Of a stretch of 64,000 bases of DNA, positions 20,806-30,266 are shown piece by piece. The notes under the pieces are model-generated. The model did no database searches and had not been told where the DNA came from. It was given only the letters and a program-made list of their open reading frames with translations. The translations under genes and the position numbers were made by a program. Each line of letters starts with the position of its first letter. Within the stretch, counting starts at the first letter, position 1. This DNA is from Streptomyces sp. NRRL S-455. GTDB taxonomy: Bacteria > Actinomycetota > Actinomycetes > Streptomycetales > Streptomycetaceae. The stretch is from the NCBI RefSeq assembly GCF_000717875.1, contig NZ_JOCT01000030.1:28916-92915 (forward strand), written 5' to 3'.

Positions 20806-21882
20806 TCACCTCCGGGTGGCCGTGCGCTGGACCCACAGATTGATGAGGACGGCGCCGAGGAGCATCACGCCGAGGAAGGCCTTGAACCAGTCGGGGTTCC
20901 AGCCGGCGTAGACGATGCCCTGCTGCACCATGCCGAACATGAAGGCGCCGAAGACCGGGCCGATCGCCGAGCCGTAGCCACCGGTCAGCAGGCAGCCGCC
21001 GATGACGGCCGCGGCGATGTAGATGAGCTCCTGGCCCACGCCCTCGCCGGACTGCACGGTGTTGAAGGAGAACAGCTGGTGCATGCCGACGAACCAGGCG
21101 CCGAAGCCGACCAGCATGAACAGCGAGATCTTGGTGAAGGTCACCGGGACACCGACGGCCCGGGCACTCTCCTTGTTGCCGCCCACCGCGAAGATCCAGT
21201 TGCCGTACTTGGTGCGCAGCAGCACCCAGGTGGCCAGGGCCGCGAAGACCAGCCACCACACCACGGTGATCTTGACGTTGACCCCGCCGACCTCGAACGT
21301 CGAGGCGAAGAGCTTCTGCGCCTGGGCGAAGCCGTCCATGTCGCTGATGTCGTCGGTGGCGACATTGCCCGTGACCAGCTTGGTGATCGCGAGGTTCACA
21401 CCTTGGAGGATGAGGAAGGTGCCCAAGGTGACCAGGAAGCTCGGCAGGCCGGTCTTGACCAGCAGCCAGCCGTTGAACGCGCCGATCCCGAGCGACACGA
21501 TCAGGGCGACGATCACGCCCATCCAGACGTTCAACGTCAGCTGGTAGCTGAGCATCGACGCGGTCAGCGCCGAGGTGATCACGGCGACACCGGCGGACAG
21601 GTCGAACTCGCCGCCGATCATCAGCAGCGCGACGGGCAGCGCCATGATCCCGATGGTCGACGACTGGTACAGGATGTTCGCCATCGAGCTGCCGTCGCGC
21701 ACCGGCGGCGCGGCGAAGAGGAAGAACACGAGCACGGCGACGGCGCCGAGGAAGACGCCGACCTCGGGCCGGGCGAGCAGCCGCAGCGCCAACGGGCGCT
21801 GCCGGGTCCGGCCGTCGGACTGCTTCTGGCCGGGTGCCGGCGGTGTGTCCACCGCCGGCGTGGCCTGCTGGGTCATGCTCAT
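20806..21882 (-). CDS. ABC sugar permease (RbsC-like, BPD_transp_2)
   Basis: A membrane protein of about 358 residues with a proline-rich cytoplasmic N-terminus and 8-10 hydrophobic segments. Family features: [18 protein letters not shown] near residue 90 and [26 protein letters not shown] near 290. The ATG at 21882 overlaps the TGA of the binding-protein gene; a GTG one codon earlier (21885) is an alternative. It should form the channel for inositol with the adjacent ATPase. Confidence 0.92.
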   Translation of the reverse strand: MSMTQQATPAVDTPPAPGQKQSDGRTRQRPLALRLLARPEVGVFLGAVAVLVFFLFAAPPVRDGSSMANILYQSSTIGIMALPVALLMIGGEFDLSAGVAVITSALTASMLSYQLTLNVWMGVIVALIVSLGIGAFNGWLLVKTGLPSFLVTLGTFLILQGVNLAITKLVTGNVATDDISDMDGFAQAQKLFASTFEVGGVNVKITVVWWLVFAALATWVLLRTKYGNWIFAVGGNKESARAVGVPVTFTKISLFMLVGFGAWFVGMHQLFSFNTVQSGEGVGQELIYIAAAVIGGCLLTGGYGSAIGPVFGAFMFGMVQQGIVYAGWNPDWFKAFLGVMLLGAVLINLWVQRTATRR

Positions 21883-22913
21883 CACCGGGTGCCCTTCGCG
21901 GCGAACTCCCCGATCTTGTCGACGTTGGACTTGTCGACGAAGGCCGGACCGGTCAGCACGGGCTGCTCACCGCCACCGCTGTAGTTGCCGTTGTTCTTGT
22001 AGAGCCACAGGCCGTCGACGGCCAGGTAGCCCTGCAGGTAGGGCTGCTGGTCGACGGCGAACTGGATGTCGCCGGCCTTGATGGACTTGATCAGGTCCTT
22101 GTTGAGGTCGAAGGTGGCGACCTTCGCCTTGCTGCCGGCGTCGTCGACCGACTGCACCGCGGTCAGCGCGAAGGGCGCGCCGAGCGTGACGACGTAGTCG
22201 ATGGACGGGTCCTGCTTCAGCTTGGCGGTGATCGTCGACTTCACGGCCGGCATGTCGGTGCCGTTGACGTTCTGCGGGTCGACCTTGCCCTCGAAGGTCT
22301 TCGCCACGCCGTCACACCGCTGTGTCAGGCCGACGTTGCCCTGCTCCTGCATGACGCAGAGGACCTTCTTGGCGCCGACCTCGTTGAGCTTCTTGCCGAA
22401 GGCCTCGCCAGCCACCGACTCGTCCTGGCCGAAGAACTCCAGCATGTTGAGGTTCTTCCAGTCGCTCAGGCCGGAGTTGAGGCCGACGACGGGTATGCCG
22501 GCCTTCTGGGCCTTGCCGATGACGCCCTTGAGGGCGTCGGGCTTTGCGAGGGTGACGGCGATGCCGTCGACCTTCTGGTCGATCGCGTTCTGGACCAGGT
22601 TGGCCTGGTTGCCCGCGTTCGGGTCGGCGGAGTAGACGAGCTTGATGTTGTCCTTGTCCGCGGCGGTCTGGGCGCCCTTGCGGACGGTGTCCCAGAAGGT
22701 GTCGCCGGGGGCCTGGTGGGTGACCAGGGCGACGGTCATACGTGGAGTGGTGGCCTTGCCGGCGGAGGCGTTCGCGGCGCCTTCCTCGGACTTCTTGCCC
22801 CCTGAACTGCTGGAGCAGCCGGCGAGGGTCAGGGCCGCTGCCGCGGCGACGGCGACGACGGGCGCGATCCTGCGGGAGCGGGGGTGAGAAGAGCGGTCCA
22901 TCTTTCCTGGCAC
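21882..22913 (-). CDS. ABC sugar-binding lipoprotein (periplasmic-binding type I), inositol uptake
   Basis: A 343-residue lipoprotein with a signal segment ([15 protein letters not shown] lipobox) and a Ser/Gly linker, then a type I sugar-binding domain ([63 protein letters not shown]). It is first in the leftward iol operon and captures substrate for the following permease and ATPase. Start ambiguous: GTG at 22913 or ATG at 22901; neither has ideal Shine-Dalgarno spacing. The leader from the predicted promoter is about 100 nt. Confidence 0.9.
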   Translation of the reverse strand: MPGKMDRSSHPRSRRIAPVVAVAAAAALTLAGCSSSSGGKKSEEGAANASAGKATTPRMTVALVTHQAPGDTFWDTVRKGAQTAADKDNIKLVYSADPNAGNQANLVQNAIDQKVDGIAVTLAKPDALKGVIGKAQKAGIPVVGLNSGLSDWKNLNMLEFFGQDESVAGEAFGKKLNEVGAKKVLCVMQEQGNVGLTQRCDGVAKTFEGKVDPQNVNGTDMPAVKSTITAKLKQDPSIDYVVTLGAPFALTAVQSVDDAGSKAKVATFDLNKDLIKSIKAGDIQFAVDQQPYLQGYLAVDGLWLYKNNGNYSGGGEQPVLTGPAFVDKSNVDKIGEFAAKGTR

Positions 22914-23023
22914 CTCACTGTGCTACTGCGGGGAAAGGGGAGGGATCACGAGGGATCCGTGGTCCCGGAGCCTTACGGAGTCCGGATCATGATGCCGCAA
23001 ACACACTGTTGCGATGCCACGGG

Positions 23024-23134
23024 ATCCAAGTCCCTGCCGCGCTCGCTGTCAATACTTTGTTAAGACATCATTTCACAAGCAGGTCCGAATGTAAGTACAA
23101 AGTATTGACAGTGACGCCTTCGGAGGCCTAAACC
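23024..23134. promoter_or_regulatory. Divergent iol promoter with perfect 15-bp inverted repeat
   Basis: CTGTCAATACTTTGT (23046-23060) and its exact reverse complement (23097-23111) are separated by 36 bp in an unusually AT-rich stretch. Each arm contains a TTGACA -35: leftward 23052-23047 with TTGGAT at 23029-23024 (17 bp), and rightward 23105-23110 with TAAACC at 23129-23134 (18 bp). A regulator on the arms would occlude both -35 boxes. The GntR-family protein encoded at the end of the right operon is the likeliest ligand. Confidence 0.8.
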
Positions 23135-23221
23135 TGGGGTGCGGCAGGCCCGTGGATCCACGCCCCCACGGTGTCAGGGCGTCTCCGGACCCGCATCCCC
23201 AGCTTCCCGAGGAGGTCGCGC

Positions 23222-24199
23222 ATGGCCGAGCCAGCCCAGCATTTCGACTTGATCACGATGGGGCGCATCGGCGTCGACCTCTATCCCCTCCAGACCGGCG
23301 TCCCACTGCCACAAGTGGAGAGGTTCGGGAAGTTCCTGGGAGGTTCGGCGGCCAATGTGGCGGTCGCGTCGGCCCGCCTCGGACGCCGCACGGCGGTCAT
23401 CACCCGCACCGGCGACGACCCCTTCGGCACCTACCTGCACGAGGAGCTGACGTCCTTCGGCGTCGACGACCGCTGGGTCACCCCGGTCGGCGCGTACCCG
23501 ACGCCGATCACCTTCTGCGAGATCTTCCCGCCGGACGACTTCCCGCTGTACTTCTACCGCCGCCCCAAGGCGCCGGACCTGGAGATCCATACCGACGAGC
23601 TGGACTTCTTCGCGATCCGCGGGGCCCGGATCTTCTGGATCACCGGCACCGGGCTGAGCGAGGAGCCGAGCCGCTCCGCCACTCTCGCCGCCCTCAAGGC
23701 CCGCGACAGGTCGGGCATCACCGTCTTCGACCTCGACTGGCGGCCGATGTTCTGGCGCGACCCCGAGGAGGCCCGCCCGTACTACCGCGAGGCCCTGAGC
23801 CACGCCACCGTCGCGGTCGGCAATCTCGACGAGTGCGAGATCGCCACCGGCCTGCGCGAGCCGCAGGCCTGCGCCGACGCGCTGCTGGAGGCGGGCGTGG
23901 AGCTGGCCGTCGTCAAGCAGGGTCCCAAGGGCGTGCTCGCCGTGCACCGCGACGGCAGCCGCGCCGAGGTGCCGCCGGTGCCGGTCGAGGTGGTCAACGG
24001 CCTGGGCGCGGGCGATGCCTTCGGCGGCTCGCTCTGCCACGGTCTGCTCTCCGGCTGGGACCTGGAGAAGACCATGCGCCACGCCAACGCCGCCGGGGCG
24101 CTCGTCGCCTCCCGCCTCGCCTGCTCCTCCGCGATGCCCACCGAGTCCGAGATCGAGGATCTCCTCGCCGGGGTGCCGGCGCCGAGCACGAGCCACTGA
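23222..24199 (+). CDS. iolC: 5-dehydro-2-deoxygluconokinase IolC (PfkB family)
   Basis: A 325-residue PfkB-family kinase: N-terminal GRIGVDLYPLQ and GGSAANVAVASARLG substrate motifs, and C-terminal NGLGAGDAFGGSLCHGLL with the catalytic Asp near residue 267. The DLYP and FGKFLGGSAAN context is typical of IolC, which phosphorylates 2-deoxy-5-keto-gluconate. ATG at 23222 follows GAGGAGG; it opens the rightward operon about 80 nt after the predicted promoter. Confidence 0.92.
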   Translation: MAEPAQHFDLITMGRIGVDLYPLQTGVPLPQVERFGKFLGGSAANVAVASARLGRRTAVITRTGDDPFGTYLHEELTSFGVDDRWVTPVGAYPTPITFCEIFPPDDFPLYFYRRPKAPDLEIHTDELDFFAIRGARIFWITGTGLSEEPSRSATLAALKARDRSGITVFDLDWRPMFWRDPEEARPYYREALSHATVAVGNLDECEIATGLREPQACADALLEAGVELAVVKQGPKGVLAVHRDGSRAEVPPVPVEVVNGLGAGDAFGGSLCHGLLSGWDLEKTMRHANAAGALVASRLACSSAMPTESEIEDLLAGVPAPSTSH

Positions 24200-24212
24200 A
24201 ACGGAGCCTTCC

Positions 24213-25091
24213 TTGAACATCGGCATCCCCGACCTCACCTCGGTCAGAGCCCGGAATCCCGAGGCCGTCGCCGAGGCTGCCGCCCGCCGGGTGCGGCGCC
24301 CGCTGATCAGCGACAGCGGCCGGCTGATGATCGTGGCCGCCGACCACCCGGCGCGCGGCGCCCTCGGGGTGGGTGACCGGCGCCTGGCCATGGCCAACCG
24401 CGCCGACCTGCTGGAACGGCTGTGCGTCGCGCTGTCGAGGCCCGGCGTCGATGGGGTGCTCGCCACCGCCGACATCCTGGAGGACCTGCTCCTGCTCGGG
24501 GTGCTGGAGAACAAGGTCGTCATGGGCTCGATGAACCGCGGCGGACTCGCCGGGGCCTGCTTCGAGATGGACGACCGTTTCACCGGCCACCGCGCCGAGG
24601 ACATCGCCCGGCTCCGCTTCGACGCGGGCAAGCTCCTGGTCCGCATCGACTACGACGACCCGGGCTCGCTGACCACCCTGGAGTCCACCGCCCGGGCGAT
24701 CGACGCCATGGCGGCCCGGCAACTGCCCCTGTTCGTGGAACCGTTCATCTCCCGGCGGGTCGACGGAAAGGTCCGCAACGACCTGTCCGCCGAGGCCGTG
24801 ACGCGGTCCGTCGCGATCGCCTCCGGGCTGGGCGGCACCTCCGCCTACACCTGGCTGAAGCTGCCCGTCACCGACGACCCGGACGACATGGCCGAGGTCC
24901 TGGAGACCTCCACGCTGCCCGTGGTCCTGCTGGGCGGCGAGGTCGGCGACGACCAGGAGGGCGCGTACGAACGCTGGCGCAAGGCCCTGCGCCTGCCCAC
25001 CGTCCAGGGCATGGTCGTCGGGCGCTCGCTGCTCTACCCGGCCGGGGGCAGTGTGGAAGAGGCGGTGGACACGGCCGTCGGTCTGTTGTGA
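24213..25091 (+). CDS. Class I aldolase-like (Cgl0159/DeoC-LacD type), probable IolJ-equivalent
   Basis: A 292-residue TIM-barrel protein with MIVAADHPARG near residue 35, the internal KLLVRIDYDD segment and LPLFVEPF, and the GMVVGRSLLYP phosphate-binding-like end. It resembles the actinobacterial Cgl0159 family often encoded with iolC. By context it may split 6-phospho-2-deoxy-5-ketogluconate into dihydroxyacetone phosphate and malonate semialdehyde. The start is the TTG at 24213 preceded by CGGAG; no ATG/GTG fits near the domain start. It lies 13 bp after iolC. Confidence 0.8.
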   Translation: MNIGIPDLTSVRARNPEAVAEAAARRVRRPLISDSGRLMIVAADHPARGALGVGDRRLAMANRADLLERLCVALSRPGVDGVLATADILEDLLLLGVLENKVVMGSMNRGGLAGACFEMDDRFTGHRAEDIARLRFDAGKLLVRIDYDDPGSLTTLESTARAIDAMAARQLPLFVEPFISRRVDGKVRNDLSAEAVTRSVAIASGLGGTSAYTWLKLPVTDDPDDMAEVLETSTLPVVLLGGEVGDDQEGAYERWRKALRLPTVQGMVVGRSLLYPAGGSVEEAVDTAVGLL

Positions 25092-25136
25092 ACCGGTCAG
25101 ATGTGAGTCGCTCTGCTGTGATCCGAAAGGCACACG

Positions 25137-26030
25137 ATGACGTATCACCTTCCCGCGGGTAAGGCCCTCGGCGGCCCGTACACCGTCGACGTCACGCCCG
25201 AGAAGGCCGGCTGGGGACACTCCAGCCTGCGGGTCCTGGAGCTGCCGCCGGGCGGCACCCACACCTTCGACACCGACGACAGCGAGTGGATCGTCGTCCC
25301 GCTGAGCGGCGGCTGCACGGTCGCGGCGGCGGACGACTTCGGTCAGGAGACCTTCGAACTCCAGGGCCGCCCGGACGTCTTCAGCGGCGTCAGCGACTTC
25401 GCGTACGTGCCGCGCGACGCCCGCGCGACCGTGACCTCCGCCGCCGGCGGGCGGTTCGCGCTGACCGGCGCCCGCTGCACCCGCCGGCTGCCCGCCCGCT
25501 ACGGGCCGGCCTCCGAGGTGCCCGTGGAGCTGCGCGGCACCGGGAACTGCTCCCGGCAGGTCAACAACTTCGGCGCGGCCGGGGTCTTCGAGTGCGACAA
25601 GCTCATCGCGGTCGAGGTGATCACCCCGGGCGGCAACTGGTCGTCGTTCCCTCCGCACAAGCACGACGAGCACCGGCCGGGCGAGGAGTCCGTGCTGGAG
25701 GAGATCTACTACTTCGAGTTCGCCGGCCACGACGGCATCCCCGGCCTCGGCTACCAGCGGGTCTCCCCCTCCGGCCCGGGCCGGGACACCGACGTGCTGG
25801 CGGAGGTCCGCGACGGAGACGTCGTCCTGATCCCGGACGGCTGGCACGGGCCGTCGATGGCCACGCCCGGCCACCACATGTACTACCTCAACGTCATGGC
25901 GGGCCCGGAGGCCGAGCGCGCCTGGCTGATCTGCGACCACCCCGACCACGCCTGGATCCGCGACACCTGGCCGGACCAGCCGGTCGACCCACGGCTCCCC
26001 CTCTACACCGCCCCGGAGACCCCCGCATGA
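25137..26030 (+). CDS. iolB: 5-deoxy-glucuronate isomerase IolB
   Basis: A 297-residue bicupin with SWSSFPPHKHDE-like metal motif (NWSSFPPHKHDEHR near residue 168), YYFEFAGHDG and a final GWHGPSMATPGHHMYYLNVMAG. IolB converts 5-deoxy-D-glucuronate to 2-deoxy-5-keto-D-gluconate. ATG at 25137 has AAAGG upstream; its stop overlaps the iolD start (ATGA), which indicates translational coupling. Confidence 0.95.
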   Translation: MTYHLPAGKALGGPYTVDVTPEKAGWGHSSLRVLELPPGGTHTFDTDDSEWIVVPLSGGCTVAAADDFGQETFELQGRPDVFSGVSDFAYVPRDARATVTSAAGGRFALTGARCTRRLPARYGPASEVPVELRGTGNCSRQVNNFGAAGVFECDKLIAVEVITPGGNWSSFPPHKHDEHRPGEESVLEEIYYFEFAGHDGIPGLGYQRVSPSGPGRDTDVLAEVRDGDVVLIPDGWHGPSMATPGHHMYYLNVMAGPEAERAWLICDHPDHAWIRDTWPDQPVDPRLPLYTAPETPA

Positions 26031-27901
26031 GCGCCCCCACCCGCAGACTGACGACCGCCCAGGCGCTGGTGCGGTTCCTGTCCGCCCAGTACACCGAGCG
26101 GGACGGTGTGCGCCGCCGGCTGATCGCCGGGACCTGGGGCATCTTCGGCCATGGCAACGTCGCCGGGGTCGGGCAGGCCCTTCTGGAGGCGGGCGAGGAG
26201 GTCATGCCGTTCCACCAGGGCCGCAACGAGCAGTCCATGGTGCACGCGGCGGTCGGCTACGCACGCCAGCTGAACCGCCTGTCCGCGCAGGCGGTGACGA
26301 CCTCGATCGGCCCGGGCGCCACCAACCTGGTCACGGGCGCCGCCCTGGCCACCATCAACCGGCTGCCGGTCTTGCTCCTGCCCGGCGACTACTTCGCCTC
26401 GCACGCCCCCGACCCGCTGCTCCAGCAGCTGGAACACCCGGTCGAGGCCGACGTGTCGGTCAACGACACCCTGCGCCCGGTGTCGAGGTACTTCGACCGG
26501 ATCACCCGCCCCGAGGCGCTGATCCCGTCGGCGCTCCAGGCCATGCGGGTCCTGGCCGACCCGGCCGAGACCGGCGCGGTCACCCTGGCCCTGCCCCAGG
26601 ACGTGCAGGCGGAGGCGTACGACTGGCCGGAGGAGTTCTTCGCCGAGCGCGTCTGGTACGTGCGGCGTCCCGCACCCGACCCGGTGGAACTGACGGCGGC
26701 CGTCGAGGCGATCCGGTCGGCCGAGCGGCCGCTGATCGTGGCGGGCGGCGGCGTCCACCACAGCGAGGCCGAGGCGGCGCTTAAGGCGCTCGTCGACGCC
26801 ACCGGCGTCCCGGTCGCCTCCACCCAGGCCGGCAAGGGCTCGCTGCGCCACGACCACCCCGCCGACCTCGGCGGCATCGGCCACACGGGCACGGCGGTCA
26901 GCGACGAACTCGCCCGCACCGCCGACCTGGTGATCGGCGTCGGCACCCGCTACACCGACTTCACGACGGCCTCCGGCACGCTCTTCCAGAACCCGGCCGT
27001 GCGGTTCCTCAACCTCAACATCACGGGCTTCGACGCGCACAAGCTGGCCGCGCGCACCCTGGTGTGCGACGCGCGGTCCGGTCTCGAGAAGCTGCTCGAG
27101 GCGCTCTCCGGTCACCGGGTGAGCGCGGAGTACGAGGCGGAGTACCGCGCAGGCAAGGAACGCTGGGACGAGGTCGTCGAGGCCTCCTACCGCACCGGCG
27201 ACGAGCACGCGGTCCCCACGCAGACGCAGGTGCTCGGCGCGCTGGACGCGGTCGTCGGTGACACCGACGTGGTGATCAACGCGGCCGGTTCGCTCCCGGG
27301 CGACCTGCACAAGCTGTGGCGCTCCCGCAGCCCGCGCCAGTACCACCTGGAGTACGGCTACTCCTGCATGGGCTACGAGATCCCGGCCGGCATCGGCGTC
27401 CAGCAAGCCGCCCCGGGCACGCCCGTCTGGGCACTGGTCGGCGACGGCACGTACCTGATGATGCCGACGGAGATCGTCACGGCCGTCCAGGAGGGACTGC
27501 CGCTCAACATCGTCCTCCTCCAGAACCACGGCTACGCCTCCATCGGCGGCCTGTCGCAGGAGACCGGCGGCGAGCGGTTCGGCACCGCCTACCGCTTCCG
27601 CGCGGCCGACGGCACCTTCACCGGCGCCCCGCTGCCCGTCGACCTGGCCGCCAACGCGGCGAGCCTCGGCATGGACGTGCTGCGCGCCAAGACCGTGCGC
27701 GAGCTGCGCGAGGCACTGGCCGCGACCCGCGCCTCCGACCGGCCGACATGCGTGTACGTCGAGACCGACCCGACCCCGACCGCTCCGCCGGCCGAGGCCT
27801 GGTGGGACGTGCCGGTCGCCGAGACCGCCTCCCGCGAGGCCGCCGTCCAGGCCCGTGAGCGCTACGACCGCCAGGTGGCCGGACGCCGCCGGCACCTCTG
27901 A
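26027..27901 (+). CDS. iolD: 3D-(3,5/4)-trihydroxycyclohexane-1,2-dione hydrolase IolD
   Basis: A 624-residue thiamine-diphosphate enzyme: HQGRNEQSMVHAAVGYA near residue 65 (with the ThDP-activating Glu in the N-terminal domain), a central Rossmann-like domain (LIVAGGGVHHSEAE), and the C-terminal ThDP motif GDGTYLMMPTEI ending in LLQNHGYASIGGL. It cleaves the C-C bond of the cyclic dione to give 5-deoxy-glucuronate. ATG at 26027 overlaps the iolB stop by 4 bp. Length agrees with other IolD proteins. Confidence 0.95.
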   Translation: MSAPTRRLTTAQALVRFLSAQYTERDGVRRRLIAGTWGIFGHGNVAGVGQALLEAGEEVMPFHQGRNEQSMVHAAVGYARQLNRLSAQAVTTSIGPGATNLVTGAALATINRLPVLLLPGDYFASHAPDPLLQQLEHPVEADVSVNDTLRPVSRYFDRITRPEALIPSALQAMRVLADPAETGAVTLALPQDVQAEAYDWPEEFFAERVWYVRRPAPDPVELTAAVEAIRSAERPLIVAGGGVHHSEAEAALKALVDATGVPVASTQAGKGSLRHDHPADLGGIGHTGTAVSDELARTADLVIGVGTRYTDFTTASGTLFQNPAVRFLNLNITGFDAHKLAARTLVCDARSGLEKLLEALSGHRVSAEYEAEYRAGKERWDEVVEASYRTGDEHAVPTQTQVLGALDAVVGDTDVVINAAGSLPGDLHKLWRSRSPRQYHLEYGYSCMGYEIPAGIGVQQAAPGTPVWALVGDGTYLMMPTEIVTAVQEGLPLNIVLLQNHGYASIGGLSQETGGERFGTAYRFRAADGTFTGAPLPVDLAANAASLGMDVLRAKTVRELREALAATRASDRPTCVYVETDPTPTAPPAEAWWDVPVAETASREAAVQARERYDRQVAGRRRHL

Positions 27902-27957
27902 ACGCCCCGCTGACGAACTCCCCGCCGCCATCAGGCTCCACGAAAGGCCCCCGCACG

Positions 27958-29451
27958 ATGAAGACCATCACCCACTGGATCGACGGCAAGCCCGTCGAGG
28001 GCGGCTCCGGTCGCTTCGGCCCCGTCTACAACCCGGCCACCGGCGCCCAGGAGAAGCAGGTCGCGTTCGCGACCGTCGACGAGGTGGACGCCGCGGTCGC
28101 CTCCGCCAAGGCCGCGTTCGAGTCCTGGGGGGTCTCGTCGCTCGCCAAGCGCACGGCGATCCTGTTCAAGTACCGCGAGCTGCTCGACGCCCACCGCGAC
28201 GAGATCGCCGAGCTGATCACCGCCGAGCACGGCAAGGTGCACTCGGACGCGCTGGGCGAGGTCGCGCGCGGCATGGAGATCGTGGAGCTGGCCTGCGGGA
28301 TCTCCGTCCAGCTCAAGGGCGAGCTGTCCACCCAGGTCTCCACCCGGGTCGACGTCGCCTCGATCCGCCAGCCGCTCGGTGTGGTCGCGGGCATCACGCC
28401 CTTCAACTTCCCGGCGATGGTGCCGATGTGGATGTTCCCGCTGGCCATCGCCTGCGGCAACACCTTCGTGCTCAAGCCCAGCGAGAAGGACCCGTCGGCG
28501 TCCTTCAGGCTGGCGGAGCTGGCCGCCGAGGCGGGTCTGCCTGAGGGCGTCCTGAACATCGTGCAGGGCGACAAGACCGCCGTGGACCGGCTCCTGGAGC
28601 ACCCCGACGTCGAGGCGGTCTCCTTCGTCGGCTCGACGCCGATCGCCAAGTACATCCAGCGAGCGGCCGTCGAGCACGGCAAGCGGGTGCAGGCCCTGGG
28701 CGGCGCCAAGAACCACATGCTGGTGCTGCCCGACGCCGACCTGGACCTCGCCGCCGACCAGGCGATCAACGCGGCGTACGGCTCGGCGGGTGAGCGCTGC
28801 ATGGCCGTGTCCGTGGTGGTGGCCGTCGGTGACACGGGCGACGAGCTGGTCGGCAAGATCGCCGAGCGGGCGAAGAACCTCAGGATCGGCCCGGGGAACG
28901 ACCCGGCCTCCGAGATGGGCCCGCTGATCACCCGCGAGCACCGCGACAAGGTGGCGTCGTACGTGTCCTCGGCCGCCGGGCAGGGCGCCGAGGTGGTGGT
29001 CGACGGTACGGGCTTCTCGGTCGAGGGCCACGAGGACGGCTTCTTCCTCGGCGTCTCCCTGCTGGACCGGGTGCCGCTGACGGCGGACGCGTACCGGGAG
29101 GAGATCTTCGGCCCGGTGCTGTGCGTGGTCCGCGCGGAGACGTACGACGAGGCCATCAGGATCGTCAACGACTCCCGCTGGGGCAACGGCACGGCGATCT
29201 TCACCCGGGACGGCGGTGCCGCCCGCCGCTTCCAGATGGAGGTCAAGGCGGGCATGGTCGGCGTCAACGTCCCGATCCCGGTGCCCGTCGGCTACCACTC
29301 GTTCGGCGGCTGGAAGGACTCGCTCTTCGGCGACCTGCACATCTACGGCAACGACGGCATCGCCTTCTACACCCAGGGCAAGGTCATCACCACCCGCTGG
29401 CCCGACCCGGCCGACGGCGGCATCAACCTCGGTTTCCCGAGCAACTCCTGA
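27958..29451 (+). CDS. mmsA: CoA-acylating methylmalonate/malonate-semialdehyde dehydrogenase
   Basis: A 497-residue aldehyde dehydrogenase of the MmsA/IolA group: GVVAGITPFNFPAMVPMWMFP, VSFVGSTPIAKYI, the catalytic Cys in SAGERCMAVS (near residue 281) and GGWKDSLFGD near the end. It converts malonate semialdehyde to acetyl-CoA, ending the inositol route; the same enzyme type serves valine degradation. It follows iolD by 56 bp with AAAGG before the ATG. Confidence 0.95.
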   Translation: MKTITHWIDGKPVEGGSGRFGPVYNPATGAQEKQVAFATVDEVDAAVASAKAAFESWGVSSLAKRTAILFKYRELLDAHRDEIAELITAEHGKVHSDALGEVARGMEIVELACGISVQLKGELSTQVSTRVDVASIRQPLGVVAGITPFNFPAMVPMWMFPLAIACGNTFVLKPSEKDPSASFRLAELAAEAGLPEGVLNIVQGDKTAVDRLLEHPDVEAVSFVGSTPIAKYIQRAAVEHGKRVQALGGAKNHMLVLPDADLDLAADQAINAAYGSAGERCMAVSVVVAVGDTGDELVGKIAERAKNLRIGPGNDPASEMGPLITREHRDKVASYVSSAAGQGAEVVVDGTGFSVEGHEDGFFLGVSLLDRVPLTADAYREEIFGPVLCVVRAETYDEAIRIVNDSRWGNGTAIFTRDGGAARRFQMEVKAGMVGVNVPIPVPVGYHSFGGWKDSLFGDLHIYGNDGIAFYTQGKVITTRWPDPADGGINLGFPSNS

Positions 29452-29472
29452 CACCCGTAGGGGGGTTCGTCC

Positions 29473-30258
29473 ATGGCGAAGACCGGTGACCGGGCCGGCA
29501 CCGCTCCCGCAGCCGCACTCAGCTCGCTGGACTTCACCCTGGACCGGGGCACTCCGGTACCGCTGTACCACCAGCTCGCCCAGCAGCTGGAGGCGGCGAT
29601 CGAGCACGGGGTCCTCGCCCCGGGCGACCTCCTGGGCAACGAGGTCGACCTGTCCGTACGCCTCGGCCTGTCCCGCCCCACCGTCCGCCAGGCCATCCAG
29701 TCCCTCGTCGACAAGGGGCTGCTGGTCCGGCGGCGCGGGGTGGGCACGCAGGTGGTGCACAGCCAGGTCAAGCGGCCGCTGGAACTGAGCAGCCTCTACG
29801 ACGACCTGGAGGCGGCCGGGCAGGGACCGACCACCCAGGTGGTACGCAACGAGGTCGTCCCGGCCTCCTGCGACGTGGCGGCCGCCCTCGGTGTCGCCGA
29901 GGGCAGCGAGGTCACCGTCCTGGAACGGCTGCGCCGCACGCACGGCCGGCCGGTCGCCCTGCTGTGCAACTTCCTGCCGGCGTCCTTGCTGGACCTCGAC
30001 GACGCCCGCCTGGAGTCGACGGGCCTGTACCGGATGATGCGGTCGGCGGGCATCACCCTGCACAGTGCCCGGCAGAGCGTCGGGGCCCGCTCGGCCACCG
30101 CGGAGGAGGCCGCCCGCCTGGACGAGGAGGAGGGTGCGGCGCTGCTCACCATGCGGCGCACCGCGTACGACGACACCGGGCGCCCGGTCGAGTACGGAAC
30201 CCACATCTACCGGGCCTCGCGCTACACCTTCGACTTCCAGTTGCTGGTGAGGCCGTAG
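29473..30258 (+). CDS. GntR-family regulator with UTRA domain, probable iol regulator
   Basis: The 261-residue protein has an N-terminal winged helix (about residues 25-90; PLYHQLAQQLEAAIEHG, GNEVDLSVRLGLSRPTVRQAIQ) and a UTRA effector domain (about 105-255) of the HutC/FarR subgroup. It is the last gene of the iolC operon, 21 bp after mmsA, so it may repress the operon it belongs to through the inverted repeat at 23046-23111. The inducer would be an inositol pathway intermediate. Confidence 0.9.
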   Translation: MAKTGDRAGTAPAAALSSLDFTLDRGTPVPLYHQLAQQLEAAIEHGVLAPGDLLGNEVDLSVRLGLSRPTVRQAIQSLVDKGLLVRRRGVGTQVVHSQVKRPLELSSLYDDLEAAGQGPTTQVVRNEVVPASCDVAAALGVAEGSEVTVLERLRRTHGRPVALLCNFLPASLLDLDDARLESTGLYRMMRSAGITLHSARQSVGARSATAEEAARLDEEEGAALLTMRRTAYDDTGRPVEYGTHIYRASRYTFDFQLLVRP

Positions 30259-30266
30259 AGGGCCGG

